Below, in pieces: positions 37,468-45,920 of a DNA stretch of 64,000 nt. The translations under genes were made by a program, and so were the position numbers. The notes below the pieces were generated by a model. That model saw only the letters and a list, made by a program, of their open reading frames with translations, searched no databases and was not told the DNA's origin. The DNA comes from Acidocella facilis ATCC 35904 (lineage in GTDB: Bacteria; Pseudomonadota; Alphaproteobacteria; Acetobacterales; Acetobacteraceae). The stretch lies in contig NZ_JHYG01000002.1 in the NCBI RefSeq assembly GCF_000687875.1, positions 248,001 through 312,000 of the forward strand. The letters run 5' to 3'. Numbering within the stretch: position 1 is the stretch's first letter; every line of letters begins with the position of its first letter.

Positions 37468-37483
37468 TGCACAAGCCATGCCA
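37468..37483 (-). promoter_or_regulatory. Sigma-54-type promoter for glnB-glnA
   Basis: The minus strand reads TGGCATGGCTTGTGCA. GG and GC are separated by 10 bases, as the -24/-12 rule requires, and 9 of 15 consensus positions match TGGCACGNNNNTTGC. Transcription would begin near 37457, leaving a leader of about 115 bases before glnB. NtrC control is expected from other Proteobacteria; no NtrC sites were assigned. Confidence 0.7.
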
Positions 37484-37643
37484 GAACGATTTTCCGCGCG
37501 GTGCCGCGGTTGCGGCAATCGCATCAAAGGCGAAAACGCGGTTTTGCTCAAGCGGCGGCGATTTCGGCCTAAATTTTGAGCAATCTTGCCGCCTGCGCTT
37601 TGGGCGGCTAAATCCTGCTGCCCGAGTTTAGGATTTGGATGCC

Positions 37644-38825
37644 GTGAAACCTGTGAATGCGCTGCTGGCCGCGACCGGCACCACCATCTTCACCGTGATG
37701 TCCGCGCTCGCGGTCGAGCATCAGGCGATCAATCTCGGTCAGGGCTTTCCGGATAGCGAGGGCCCGGAGGATATCATGCGGGCGGCGGCCGAGGCGCTGC
37801 TGGACCATCGCAACCAATATCCGCCGCTGACCGGCCTGCCGGAGCTGCGCGCCGCCGTCGCCGCGGCCAATCAGCGTTTCTACGGGCTGGAGATCGACCC
37901 GGCGCACGGCGTCGTCGTCACCTCCGGCGCCACCGAGGCGATCACCGCGAGCCTGATGGCGTTGCTCAACCCGGGTGACGAGGTGGTGCTGATCGAGCCG
38001 CTTTATGACACCTATCTGCCGGTGGTGAAGCTGCTCGGCGCCGTCCCCAGGCTGGTCCGGCTGGAACCGCCGAACTGGGAGCTGCCGCGCGCCGAGCTGG
38101 AAGCCGCCTTCGGGCCGAAGACCAAGGCGCTGCTGCTGAACTCGCCGATGAACCCGACCGGCAAGGTCTTCACCCCCGATGAGCTGGCCTTCATCGCCGC
38201 CTTGCTGCGCCGGCACGATGCCTATGCGGTGTGCGACGAGGTCTATGAGCATCTGGTCTTCGCCGGCGCCCGGCATGTGCCGCTGGCCACCCTGCCGGAC
38301 ATGGCCGAGCGGAGCTTGCGCATCGGCAGCGCCGGCAAAACCTTCTCCCTCACCGGCTGGAAGGTGGGTTACATCTCCGGCCCCGCCGCGCTGATGAGCG
38401 TGGTGGCCAAGGCGCACCAGAACCTCACCTTCACCACCCCGCCCAATCTGCAACGCGCCGTCGCCTACGGGCTGGGCAAGCCGGATGCGTATTTCGACAG
38501 CCTGGCCGGCGGGTTGCAGGCGCAGCGCGATATGCTGGATGCCGGGCTCACCCGGCTCGGTTTTCGCACCCTGCCGGCCCAGGGCAGCTATTTCATCACC
38601 GCGGATTTTTCACCGCTGGGCTTCGAGGGTGATGATGTCGCCTTCTGCCGCATGATCACCCAGGAGGCCGGGGTGGCGGCGATTCCGGTTTCCGCCTTCT
38701 ATGTCGGCGCCGCGCCGCGCCATTATGCGCGCTTCGCCTTCTGCAAGCAGATCCCGGTTCTGGAGGAGGCTCTGCGCCGGCTCGAACGCTGGGTGGCCAA
38801 AACCCCATTGACGGCGCTGGCTTGA
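37644..38825 (+). CDS. Class I/II PLP aminotransferase
   Basis: About 393 residues, fold-type I. AINLGQGFPD, SGATEAITASLMALLNPGDE, NSPMNPTGKVF and CDEVYEHLVF are typical, with the PLP Lys in GSAGKTFSLTGWKVGY. It is closest by eye to the methionine/kynurenine-oxoglutarate transaminase branch; the substrate is not settled. GTG 37644, with AGGA ten bases upstream, is the preferred start; TTG 37635 is an alternative. An ATG at 37639 is out of frame. Confidence 0.88.
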   Translation: MKPVNALLAATGTTIFTVMSALAVEHQAINLGQGFPDSEGPEDIMRAAAEALLDHRNQYPPLTGLPELRAAVAAANQRFYGLEIDPAHGVVVTSGATEAITASLMALLNPGDEVVLIEPLYDTYLPVVKLLGAVPRLVRLEPPNWELPRAELEAAFGPKTKALLLNSPMNPTGKVFTPDELAFIAALLRRHDAYAVCDEVYEHLVFAGARHVPLATLPDMAERSLRIGSAGKTFSLTGWKVGYISGPAALMSVVAKAHQNLTFTTPPNLQRAVAYGLGKPDAYFDSLAGGLQAQRDMLDAGLTRLGFRTLPAQGSYFITADFSPLGFEGDDVAFCRMITQEAGVAAIPVSAFYVGAAPRHYARFAFCKQIPVLEEALRRLERWVAKTPLTALA

Positions 38826-38852
38826 CCGCGCTACTTGGCCCCATCCTGGATG

Positions 38853-38928
38853 GCGGACGTAGCTCAGTTGGTAGAGCGCCGGTTTGTGGTACCGGTTGTC
38901 GCGGGTTCAATCCCCGTCGTTCGCCCCA
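38853..38928 (+). tRNA. tRNA-His (GTG)
   Basis: Full cloverleaf: acceptor GCGGACG/CGTTCGC, D arm GCTC-AGTTGGTA-GAGC, anticodon stem CCGGT/ACCGG with loop TTGTGGT (anticodon GTG at 38886-38888), and T arm GCGGG-TTCAATC-CCCGT. The discriminator is C73 with a G at -1 (38852), the identity pair of tRNA-His. CCA is encoded. Confidence 0.97.
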
Positions 38929-38954
38929 GGTTTCCCTTATAAATTTGCGAAGTT

Positions 38955-38994
38955 GCGCCTTTTTTGAAAAAAAGGCGCCCCAAAAAACTTTTGC
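38955..38994 (-). repeat. Hairpin repeat family, copy D (inverted)
   Basis: The hairpin GCGCC-TTTTTT-G-AAAAAAA-GGCGC at 38955-38978 is followed by CCCAAAAAACTTTTGC. On the minus strand this is the same order as the other copies. It lies between tRNA-His and mobA. Confidence 0.85.
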
Positions 38995-39015
38995 TCCTTT
39001 GCGCCCGGGTGGTTC

Positions 39016-39579
39016 ATGGCTGTTGCCGCGCTGATTCTGGCTGGGGGCAAAGCCACGCGCATGGGGGGCGCGGATAAGGCGCTGATCCTGCTGCAAGGCC
39101 GGCCGCTTTTGGCGCATGTGCTGGAGCGCCTGGCCCCGCAGGCCGCCCCTATCGCCCTCTCCGCCAATGGCGATCCTGCCCGCTTCGCGGCTTTTGGCTT
39201 GCCGGTGCTGCCCGACGCGCCGGAGTTCGCCCATTGCGGCCCGCTGGCCGGGGTGCAGGCCGGGCTGGCCTGGGCCGCCGCGCAGGGGGCGGATTTCCTG
39301 CTCACCATCCCGGTGGACACGCCCTTCTTTCCGGCCACCCTGGCGGCCGACCTCGCCCCCGGCCCGTCCGTCGCGGTCTATGCCGGGCGCCAGCATCATC
39401 TCGTCGCGCTCTGGCCGGTCGCCTTCCTGCCCGCTCTGGAAAATTTCCTGCGCCAGGACGCTAAATTCAAAGTCCGCGACGCGCTGGCCCTGTGCCAGGC
39501 CCGCCAGGTGCATTTTACAGCCCCCGCCGACCCCTTCGCCAACCTCAACAGACCTGAGGATCTCTCGGGTTTCGGCTGA
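39016..39579 (+). CDS. mobA: Molybdenum cofactor guanylyltransferase
   Basis: 187 residues. It adds GMP to molybdopterin to form the MGD cofactor. The nucleotide-binding start LILAGGKATRMGGADKAL is diagnostic, followed by PDAPEFAHCGPLAGVQAGL and TIPVDTPFF with the metal-binding Asp. There are no other moco genes nearby. It starts just after hairpin copy D. Confidence 0.92.
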   Translation: MAVAALILAGGKATRMGGADKALILLQGRPLLAHVLERLAPQAAPIALSANGDPARFAAFGLPVLPDAPEFAHCGPLAGVQAGLAWAAAQGADFLLTIPVDTPFFPATLAADLAPGPSVAVYAGRQHHLVALWPVAFLPALENFLRQDAKFKVRDALALCQARQVHFTAPADPFANLNRPEDLSGFG

Positions 39580-39738
39580 ATTTCAACGGCCTGTAAAAGA
39601 TTTACGCTGCATATGCGAAGTGAGTGCAGGCTTTCACATATTTACCGGGTTTTTTCACAAAACCTTCTGACGCGCCGCAAAACCGGGTGTATTTGAACTG
39701 CCGCAACCATCCATTCCGGACGTTCAGCGGAGACCCAA

Positions 39739-41334
39739 ATGTCGTACCAAGATAGCATCCGTACCACCAGCGAACTGATCGCCGCCAAGGGCGGCACCTG
39801 GGACGGAATTTCCCCGGAGGCCGTGGCCCGCATGCGGCTGCAGAACCGTTTCCGCACCGGGCTGGATATTGCCCGCTACACCGCCAAGGTGATGCGCGAG
39901 GACATGGCGGCGTATGACGCCGACCCGGCGAACTACACCCAGTCGCTCGGCTGCTGGCACGGCTTCATCGCGCAGCAGAAGATGATCTCCATCAAGAAGC
40001 ATTTCGGCACCACCAAGCGCCGCTATATCTATCTCTCCGGCTGGATGATCGCCGCCCTGCGCTCCGAATTCGGCCCGCTGCCCGACCAGTCCATGCACGA
40101 GAAAACCTCCGTCCCGGCGCTGATCGAGGAAATCTACACCTTCCTGCGCCAGGCCGATGCGCGTGAGCTGGGCGGCCTGTTCCGCGAGCTGGACGCGGCG
40201 CGCGACGCCGGCGATCTCGCCAAGCAGAAAGAGATCCAGAGCAAGATCGACAATTTCGAAACCCATGTCGTGCCCATCATCGCCGACATCGATGCCGGGT
40301 TTGGCAATGCCGAAGCGACCTATCTGCTGGCGAAGAAGATGATCGAGGCCGGCGCCTGCGCGCTGCAGATCGAAAACCAGGTTTCCGACGAAAAGCAGTG
40401 CGGCCATCAGGATGGCAAGGTCACTGTCCCGCATGAGGATTTTGTCGCGAAAATTCGCGCTCTGCGCTACGCTTTCATGGAAATGGGCGTCGAGGACGGG
40501 ATTATCGTCGCCCGTACGGACAGCCTGGGGGCGGGCCTGACCAAGCAGATCGCCTTCTCCAAGGAGCCGGGCGATATTGGCGACCAGTATAATGCCTTCC
40601 TGGATTGCGACGAGGTCGATACCGCCACGATCGGCAATGGCGATGTGCTGATCACCCGCAATGGCAAGCTGCTGCGTCCGAAGCGTCTGCCCTCCAACCT
40701 GTTCCAGTTCCGTGCCGGCACCGGGGCGGATCGCTGCGTGCTGGATTGCATCAATGCGCTGAACAACGGCGCCGACCTGCTCTGGATCGAGACCGAGAAG
40801 CCGCATATCGAGCAGATCGCCTCGATGGTCGACCGCATCCGCGAAGTCGTCCCCAACGCCAAGCTGGCCTATAATAATTCCCCGTCCTTCAACTGGACGC
40901 TGAATTTCCGCCAGCAGGTCTTCGATGCGATGAAGGCACGGGGCGAGGATGTCTCGGCCTATGACCGCGCCAAGCTGATGAGCGCTGATTACGACGCCAC
41001 CCCGTTGGGCCTGGAAGCCGATGAGAAGATCCGCACCTTCCAGCGCGACGCGGCGCAGCGCGCCGGCATCTTCCATCATCTGATCACCCTGCCGACCTAT
41101 CACACCGCGGCCCTGTCCACCGACAATCTGGCCAAGGAATATTTCGGCGCGCAGGGCATGCTGGGCTACGTTGCCGGGGTGCAGCGCCAGGAGATCCGCC
41201 AGGGCATCGCCTGCGTGAAGCACCAGAACATGTCGGGCTCCGACATCGGTGACGATCACAAGGAGTATTTCGCCGGCGAGGCCGCGCTGAAGGCCGGCGG
41301 CGTGCACAACACGATGAACCAGTTCGCGGCGTAA
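39739..41334 (+). CDS. aceA: Isocitrate lyase (531-residue type)
   Basis: Splits isocitrate to succinate and glyoxylate for growth on acetate, fatty acids or polyester. At 531 residues it belongs to the longer Pseudomonas-type group. The catalytic Cys lies in DEKQCGHQDGKVTVPHEDF, with KQCGH in place of KKCGH as usual for this group. ADIDAGFGNAE and YNNSPSFNW are also present. The terminator at 41386-41415 follows. No malate synthase gene is in the window. Confidence 0.95.
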   Translation: MSYQDSIRTTSELIAAKGGTWDGISPEAVARMRLQNRFRTGLDIARYTAKVMREDMAAYDADPANYTQSLGCWHGFIAQQKMISIKKHFGTTKRRYIYLSGWMIAALRSEFGPLPDQSMHEKTSVPALIEEIYTFLRQADARELGGLFRELDAARDAGDLAKQKEIQSKIDNFETHVVPIIADIDAGFGNAEATYLLAKKMIEAGACALQIENQVSDEKQCGHQDGKVTVPHEDFVAKIRALRYAFMEMGVEDGIIVARTDSLGAGLTKQIAFSKEPGDIGDQYNAFLDCDEVDTATIGNGDVLITRNGKLLRPKRLPSNLFQFRAGTGADRCVLDCINALNNGADLLWIETEKPHIEQIASMVDRIREVVPNAKLAYNNSPSFNWTLNFRQQVFDAMKARGEDVSAYDRAKLMSADYDATPLGLEADEKIRTFQRDAAQRAGIFHHLITLPTYHTAALSTDNLAKEYFGAQGMLGYVAGVQRQEIRQGIACVKHQNMSGSDIGDDHKEYFAGEAALKAGGVHNTMNQFAA

Positions 41335-41385
41335 CCGCCCCCCCCTTCAGGTGCGGCGCAAGAACCGCACGATTTTCAACTTGTG

Positions 41386-41415
41386 AACGGCCCGGCCTCG
41401 TCCGGGCCGTTTTTT
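41386..41415 (+). terminator. Intrinsic terminator after aceA
   Basis: AACGGCCCGG, loop CCTCGT, CCGGGCCGTT running into six T. A 10-bp GC-rich stem 52 bases after the stop. Confidence 0.92.
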
Positions 41416-41462
41416 ATCGCCCGGCGCTGGGCAAAGCCCGCCGCAGCCCATAAGAGCCGCGC

Positions 41463-42842
41463 ATGTCCCGCATCATCCGGCATTTCTGGACGCTCTATCT
41501 CACCTTGCTCGGGCTCGGCGCGCTCGCCCTGCTGGCGCCGCTGCTGGCGCGCGGGCTGGCCGATGTGGAAATCGATTCGGATGAGGGCTGGAATGTCGTG
41601 CGGGCATTGCGCGCGGCGGCGCATGTGCAGCTCTATGGGCAGCCGCCAGGGCTGGATTTCACCAATTACCCGCCGCTCTCCTTCCATCTGATCGGCGCGC
41701 TCAGCGCGCTGGGGCTGGACCCGCTTTTCACCGGCCGGGCGCTGGCGCTGCTGGCCCTGCTGGGGCTGGGCGGGCTGGCGGGTTCGCTGGTGGCGCGGCT
41801 TTGCGGCCAGGCCTGGGCCGGCGCCTGCGCCGGGCTGGGCTTCATCCTCTTCCTGGCCTTGTTCATGCCGGTGCGGGTCGCGGTGGATGACCCGCAGCTG
41901 CTCGGCATGTTGGCCGAGATGGCGGGGTTCGTGCTGTTCCTGCGGCGCGGCCCGCTCTGGCTGGTCGCCTTTCTGTTCGTACTGGCCTTGTTCACCAAAC
42001 ACTCTTTGCTGGCGCTGCCGATCGGGGTGGGGCTCGCTTTGCTCTGGCAGCGGCGCTGGGCCGAGCTGGGCCTCTTCCTGGCGGCCGGTATGGCGCTGGC
42101 GGATGCGCTGCTCTGGCTCAGCTTCCGGTTCGACGGCCCGTATTTTTTCGCGCATCTGCTCGCCCCGCGCGCCTTTTCCTGGCAGGACATGGCCTCCCAG
42201 ACCGGCAGTTTCCTCGTCCGCTTCTGGCCGCTGCTGGCGCTGGCCCTCGGCTGGGGCTGGCAAGGGCGGCGCGAGCCAGCGCCCCAGGCCTGCCTGCTGG
42301 CGCTGATCGCGGCGCTGGTCCTGGGCATCGGCTTCTCCGGCGGCGATGGCGTCGGGCTGAACGTGTTTGTCGAGGCGCTCTGGCTGGGCACGCTGATGGC
42401 GGTGATGGCGGGGGCGGCGCAGGGTGGCTGGCGGCGCTGGGCCTTGCTCTGGCCGCTTTTGTTCCTGCCGATGGCCAGCCTCTCCGCCTGGCGCGAGCTG
42501 GACGCCCTGCCCCAGGCGCGGGCGGAGTTCGCCGCCGCGCGCACGGTGTTGCAGGCCATCAAGGGCCCGGTGGTGTGCGAAAACCTGCTGCTTTGCACCG
42601 AAGCCGGGCATCAATCGGCTTTCTCGCCCTATTTCGTCGCCAGCCGCATCCGTGACGGCAAGCTCTCGGCGGCGCAGATCGACACGCTGCTGCGCAGCCA
42701 CAGCCTCGTCGCGGTGCAGATCGGCGCCACCGACCGGCCCATCCATCACCCGCAATTCACCCCTGACTTTCTGGCCATCCTGCACCAGGATTATCGCCCG
42801 CTTCAGCAGGGCCGCACGCTCTCGCTCTGGGTGCCGCGCTAG
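41463..42842 (+). CDS. GT-C fold membrane glycosyltransferase-like protein
   Basis: 459 residues with about ten membrane segments in the N-terminal 340 residues and a soluble C-terminal part of about 110. The first periplasmic loop has EIDSDEGWNVVRA and NYPPLSFHL, like the acidic loop of ArnT/PMT enzymes. It probably uses a polyprenyl-phosphate sugar. It stands at the left edge of the sphingolipid-type locus and may glycosylate its product, but no direct evidence fixes the substrate. Confidence 0.78.
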   Translation: MSRIIRHFWTLYLTLLGLGALALLAPLLARGLADVEIDSDEGWNVVRALRAAAHVQLYGQPPGLDFTNYPPLSFHLIGALSALGLDPLFTGRALALLALLGLGGLAGSLVARLCGQAWAGACAGLGFILFLALFMPVRVAVDDPQLLGMLAEMAGFVLFLRRGPLWLVAFLFVLALFTKHSLLALPIGVGLALLWQRRWAELGLFLAAGMALADALLWLSFRFDGPYFFAHLLAPRAFSWQDMASQTGSFLVRFWPLLALALGWGWQGRREPAPQACLLALIAALVLGIGFSGGDGVGLNVFVEALWLGTLMAVMAGAAQGGWRRWALLWPLLFLPMASLSAWRELDALPQARAEFAAARTVLQAIKGPVVCENLLLCTEAGHQSAFSPYFVASRIRDGKLSAAQIDTLLRSHSLVAVQIGATDRPIHHPQFTPDFLAILHQDYRPLQQGRTLSLWVPR

Positions 42843-42961
42843 CCCTCAGGTTTGCTCCCGGTTTGCCAGGCCCGAACCCCGCATGGTAAGCGCTTTGCCC
42901 TGACGGGGGCAGGGCGCATGCCCGTTCCTTGCAATCTTTCCGGAGATGATCGGACCAAGGC

Positions 42962-43738
42962 ATGGCAAAGAAACTCGTTTGGGGCCGGGCCTGGCATGGC
43001 CGTTCCTATGACCTCGGCAAAATGACCCTGCCGGAGCTCTGGGCCGCCTACATCACCTATCCGGCGATCAATCTCTACGCGGCCATCGCGCTCGCCGCGG
43101 GGCTCTATGCCGGTTTCACCGTCCGGCACTGGGCGCAGATCGTGCTGCCGATCATCGCGGTGCTGATCGTCTATCCTCTGGTCTGGTACGGGCTGCACCG
43201 TTTCGTGCTGCATGGGCGCTGGCTCTACCGGATGCGCTGGAGTGCGGCGCTCTGGAAGCGCATCCATTTCGACCATCACCAGGACCCGCATAAGCTCGAA
43301 GTGCTGTTCGGCGATCCGCTGAACACCATCCCGACCATGGCGATCATCACCCTGCCGATCGGCTTCGCCCTGGGCGGCTGGGCCGGCGCGGCGACGGCGA
43401 TCTGTACGGCGTTGGTGACCACCTGCGTCTATGAGTTTTTCCATTGCATCCAGCATCTGAACTACAAGCCGAAAAACCGCTTCGTGCAAATGCTCAAGCG
43501 CGACCATCTGCTGCATCATTTCCAGGATGAGAGCGGCAATTACGGCATCGTCTCCTTCCTGCCGGACAAGATTTTCGGCTCCTATTACCAGGAGCGCGGC
43601 CGCAGCCCGACCGTGTTCAATCTCGGCTATGATGTCGAGCAGGCGAAGCGTTACCCCTGGGTGATGGAGCTGACCGGCAGCCCCCCGCGTGACCGCCCCC
43701 CTGGTGCCACGGACGAACAAGGAAAGCGCCCCGCCTGA
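42962..43738 (+). CDS. Fatty-acid hydroxylase / sterol desaturase family protein
   Basis: 258 residues with four membrane segments. Di-iron His boxes are visible: HRFVLH, HFDHHQ, HCIQH and DHLLHHF. Family members hydroxylate or desaturate fatty acids, sterols or ceramides. Its stop shares one base with the ATG of the GNAT-like ceramide-synthase candidate, so coupled translation is likely. In this context a hydroxylase acting on the long-chain base or acyl chain of a ceramide is plausible. Confidence 0.87.
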   Translation: MAKKLVWGRAWHGRSYDLGKMTLPELWAAYITYPAINLYAAIALAAGLYAGFTVRHWAQIVLPIIAVLIVYPLVWYGLHRFVLHGRWLYRMRWSAALWKRIHFDHHQDPHKLEVLFGDPLNTIPTMAIITLPIGFALGGWAGAATAICTALVTTCVYEFFHCIQHLNYKPKNRFVQMLKRDHLLHHFQDESGNYGIVSFLPDKIFGSYYQERGRSPTVFNLGYDVEQAKRYPWVMELTGSPPRDRPPGATDEQGKRPA

Positions 43739-44868
43739 TGCAGGATATTCAAATTGTCCCGGTGACGGATAAAAAGCTCCTCAAACGCTTCATCCTGTTG
43801 CCCGAGCGGCTGCACCAGAACGACCCCGCCTATATCGCCCCGCTGCATATGGAGCGCGAGGAAGCGCTGGGGCCGAAGAACCCGTTTTTCGGCCATGCGC
43901 AGGTGCAGTTCTGGCTGGCGGTGAAAGATGGGCGCGATGTCGGCCGCATCTCCGCGCAGATCGACACGCTGGCGCAGTCTTTGAACCCGGAGGCGCCGGG
44001 CCTGTTCGGCATGCTGGCGGCGGAGGATGATCTGGACCTGTTCCAGACGCTGCTGGAAACCGCCGCTGGCTGGCTGCGCCAACGCGGCATGAAAGTGATG
44101 CAGGGCCCGTTCAACCTCAACATCAACGAGGAAACCGGCGCGCTGATCGACGGCTTCGCCAGCAAGCCGATGCTGCTGATGCCGCATGACCTGCCTTATG
44201 TGGCGCGAAATCTGGAAACGCTCGGCTTCGCCAAGGCCAAGGATGTCATCGCCTATCTCTACGATATCCGCGAGGAGCTGCCGGAATCGGTGCAGCGTTT
44301 GCTCGCCCGTCCGCTGCCGCCCGGCATCACCGTGCGCCAGATGGACATGAAAAACCTGCCCGCCGAGATCAAGAACGTCACCTCCATCTTCAACGATGCC
44401 TGGTCGCAGAATTGGGGCTTCGTGCCGTTGACCGAGGCGGAGACGGACTATCTCTCCAAATCGCTGAAGCCGCTGCTGCATCCGCGTCTGACCAGCCTGG
44501 TCGAGCGCGACGGCGAGCCGGTGGCTTTCATGATCGCGCTGCCCAATCTGAACGAGGCGATCGAGGGGCTGAACGGCAAGATCCTGCCTTTCGGCTGGGC
44601 CAAGCTGCTCTGGCGGTTGAAGGTCTCGGGGGTGAAGACCGCGCGGGTGCCGCTGATGGGCGTGCGCCGCTCGGCGGCGAAGGACATGCTGGGCAGCCTG
44701 CTGCCCTATCTGATGATCGACATGGTCCGCCGCGAAGGCCGGCAGCTGGGTTATACCCATATCGAGCTGTCCTGGATTCTTGAGGACAATATGCCGATGC
44801 GCCGGATGATCGAAGGGTTGAAGGCGGCGCCGTACAAGACCTACCGGGTGTTCGAGGCGGGGCTGTAA
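43738..44868 (+). CDS. GNAT-superfamily acyltransferase, candidate bacterial ceramide synthase
   Basis: 376 residues. VKDGRDVGRISAQID and QGPFNLNINEETGALIDGF are typical of a GNAT-like group often mis-annotated as dATP pyrophosphohydrolase; the C-terminal part ends YTHIELSWILEDNMPMRRM. From published Caulobacter work, a GNAT-type protein (bCerS) acylates 3-keto-long-chain bases in sphingolipid synthesis. Resemblance plus the nearby spt, ACP and CerR-like genes suggests the same role here. It overlaps the hydroxylase gene by one base. Confidence 0.68.
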   Translation: MQDIQIVPVTDKKLLKRFILLPERLHQNDPAYIAPLHMEREEALGPKNPFFGHAQVQFWLAVKDGRDVGRISAQIDTLAQSLNPEAPGLFGMLAAEDDLDLFQTLLETAAGWLRQRGMKVMQGPFNLNINEETGALIDGFASKPMLLMPHDLPYVARNLETLGFAKAKDVIAYLYDIREELPESVQRLLARPLPPGITVRQMDMKNLPAEIKNVTSIFNDAWSQNWGFVPLTEAETDYLSKSLKPLLHPRLTSLVERDGEPVAFMIALPNLNEAIEGLNGKILPFGWAKLLWRLKVSGVKTARVPLMGVRRSAAKDMLGSLLPYLMIDMVRREGRQLGYTHIELSWILEDNMPMRRMIEGLKAAPYKTYRVFEAGL

Positions 44869-44893
44869 GCACCAAATTTTGGAGCTGGAGCGC

Positions 44894-45772
44894 GTGGTGA
44901 AGCCAGAGCAGGATCAGCGGCTGGTCGGGTTGTTGGCTGTGCTCGGCTCGCAAAGCTCCGTCAATCTCGGCGCGGCCTTCGCCAAATCGCTTTTTTTGGT
45001 GATCAGCCCGGCGGGTGTCACCTGCCTGCGCGTTACCTTTGCGGCGCTGCTGCTGGTGGCGCTGCGCGCCCCCTGGAAGCGTGTGCCGCCTCCCTCCACC
45101 CGGCCGGCGCTCCTGCTCTACGGCGCCATGCTGGCGGCGATGAACCTCGCCATCTACCAGGCCTTTCAGCGTATCCCCATCGGCATCGCGGTCGGCATCG
45201 AAGTCACCGGGCCGCTCGCCATCGTGCTGCTCTCCTCGCGCCGGCCGCGTGACTTCCTCTGGCTGCTGGTGGTGGCCCTTGGTCTGGCGCTGCTGCTGCC
45301 GTTGCATGTGAAGGACAGGCTGAACCCGCTCGGCATCGCCTTTGCCCTGGCGGCGGCGTCGGCCTGGGCGCTCTATATCGTCGCCGGCAAGCGTGTTGCC
45401 GCCAGCCTGGGGGCGAATGCGGTCACCTGGGGGATGATCGTCGCCGCCCTCCTCGTCGCCCCGCTCGGCGCCGCGGTGCTGAATTTCGGCCAGCTGCGCC
45501 CCTGGCAGCTCGGCACCGCGCTCGCGGTCGGTCTGCTCTCCAGCGCGGTGCCCTATTCGCTGGAGATGGAGGCGATGAAGCGCCTCTCCGCCCGGGTGTT
45601 TTCCATCCTGCTCAGCGCCGCCCCGGCAATTGCCGCCTTTGCCGGGTTTCTGGTGCTGGGCGAGCGTCTGACCTGGCTGCAATGGGGGGCGATGCTGTGC
45701 ATCATGGCCGCCTCCGCCGGCAGCGCGCTGACCGCGCCGGTGACGCCGCCGCCGCCGACCCTGGAGGCCTGA
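44894..45772 (+). CDS. EamA/RhtA-like transporter
   Basis: About 292 residues with ten membrane segments in two EamA repeats (FAKSLFLVISPAGVTCLRV and ARVFSILLSAAPAIAAFAGF). It resembles RhtA-type amino-acid exporters. The start is uncertain among TTG 44879 and GTG 44894 or 44897; GGAG motifs at 44881 and 44887 favour the GTGs. It is 25 bases after the GNAT-like gene; whether it belongs to the lipid pathway is unclear. Confidence 0.82.
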   Translation: MVKPEQDQRLVGLLAVLGSQSSVNLGAAFAKSLFLVISPAGVTCLRVTFAALLLVALRAPWKRVPPPSTRPALLLYGAMLAAMNLAIYQAFQRIPIGIAVGIEVTGPLAIVLLSSRRPRDFLWLLVVALGLALLLPLHVKDRLNPLGIAFALAAASAWALYIVAGKRVAASLGANAVTWGMIVAALLVAPLGAAVLNFGQLRPWQLGTALAVGLLSSAVPYSLEMEAMKRLSARVFSILLSAAPAIAAFAGFLVLGERLTWLQWGAMLCIMAASAGSALTAPVTPPPPTLEA

Positions 45773-45777
45773 ATTTA

Positions 45778-45819
45778 TAAAAGTTTTTGGGGTTTGGCCC
45801 TTTTTTCAAAAAGGGCCAA
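45778..45819 (+). repeat. Hairpin repeat family, copy E
   Basis: AAAAGTTTTTGGGG followed by stem TTGGCCC (45794-45800) / GGGCCAA (45813-45819) around TTTTTTC-AAAAA. It is six bases after the transporter stop and forms a head-to-head pair with copy F. Confidence 0.87.
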
Positions 45820-45826
45820 GAGAGGT

Positions 45827-45859
45827 CGGGGTGGTGGCGACGGCGTTGCCACCACCCCG
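45827..45859. repeat. Central palindrome between copies E and F
   Basis: 12-bp arms CGGGGTGGTGGC / GCCACCACCCCG around GACGGCGTT. With copies E and F it makes a compound inverted repeat of about 135 bases between two convergent genes. Confidence 0.8.
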
Positions 45860-45867
45860 AACGTTCG

Positions 45868-45912
45868 TGGGGAGTTTTTGAAAAAAGTCCCCACACCCCC
45901 AAAAACTTTTGC
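45868..45912 (-). repeat. Hairpin repeat family, copy F (inverted)
   Basis: Stem TGGGGA (45868-45873) / TCCCCA (45888-45893) around G-TTTTT-G-AAAAAA-G, followed by CACCCCCAAAAACTTTTGC. It is the mirror orientation of copy E. The convergent reductase gene stops eight bases beyond it. Confidence 0.87.
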
Positions 45913-45920
45913 AAATGTTC

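Noticed and set aside
38821-39000. Genomic island at tRNA-His
   Set aside because: Downstream genes (mobA, aceA) are ordinary, no integrase is present, and no repeat of the tRNA 3' end was seen in the window.
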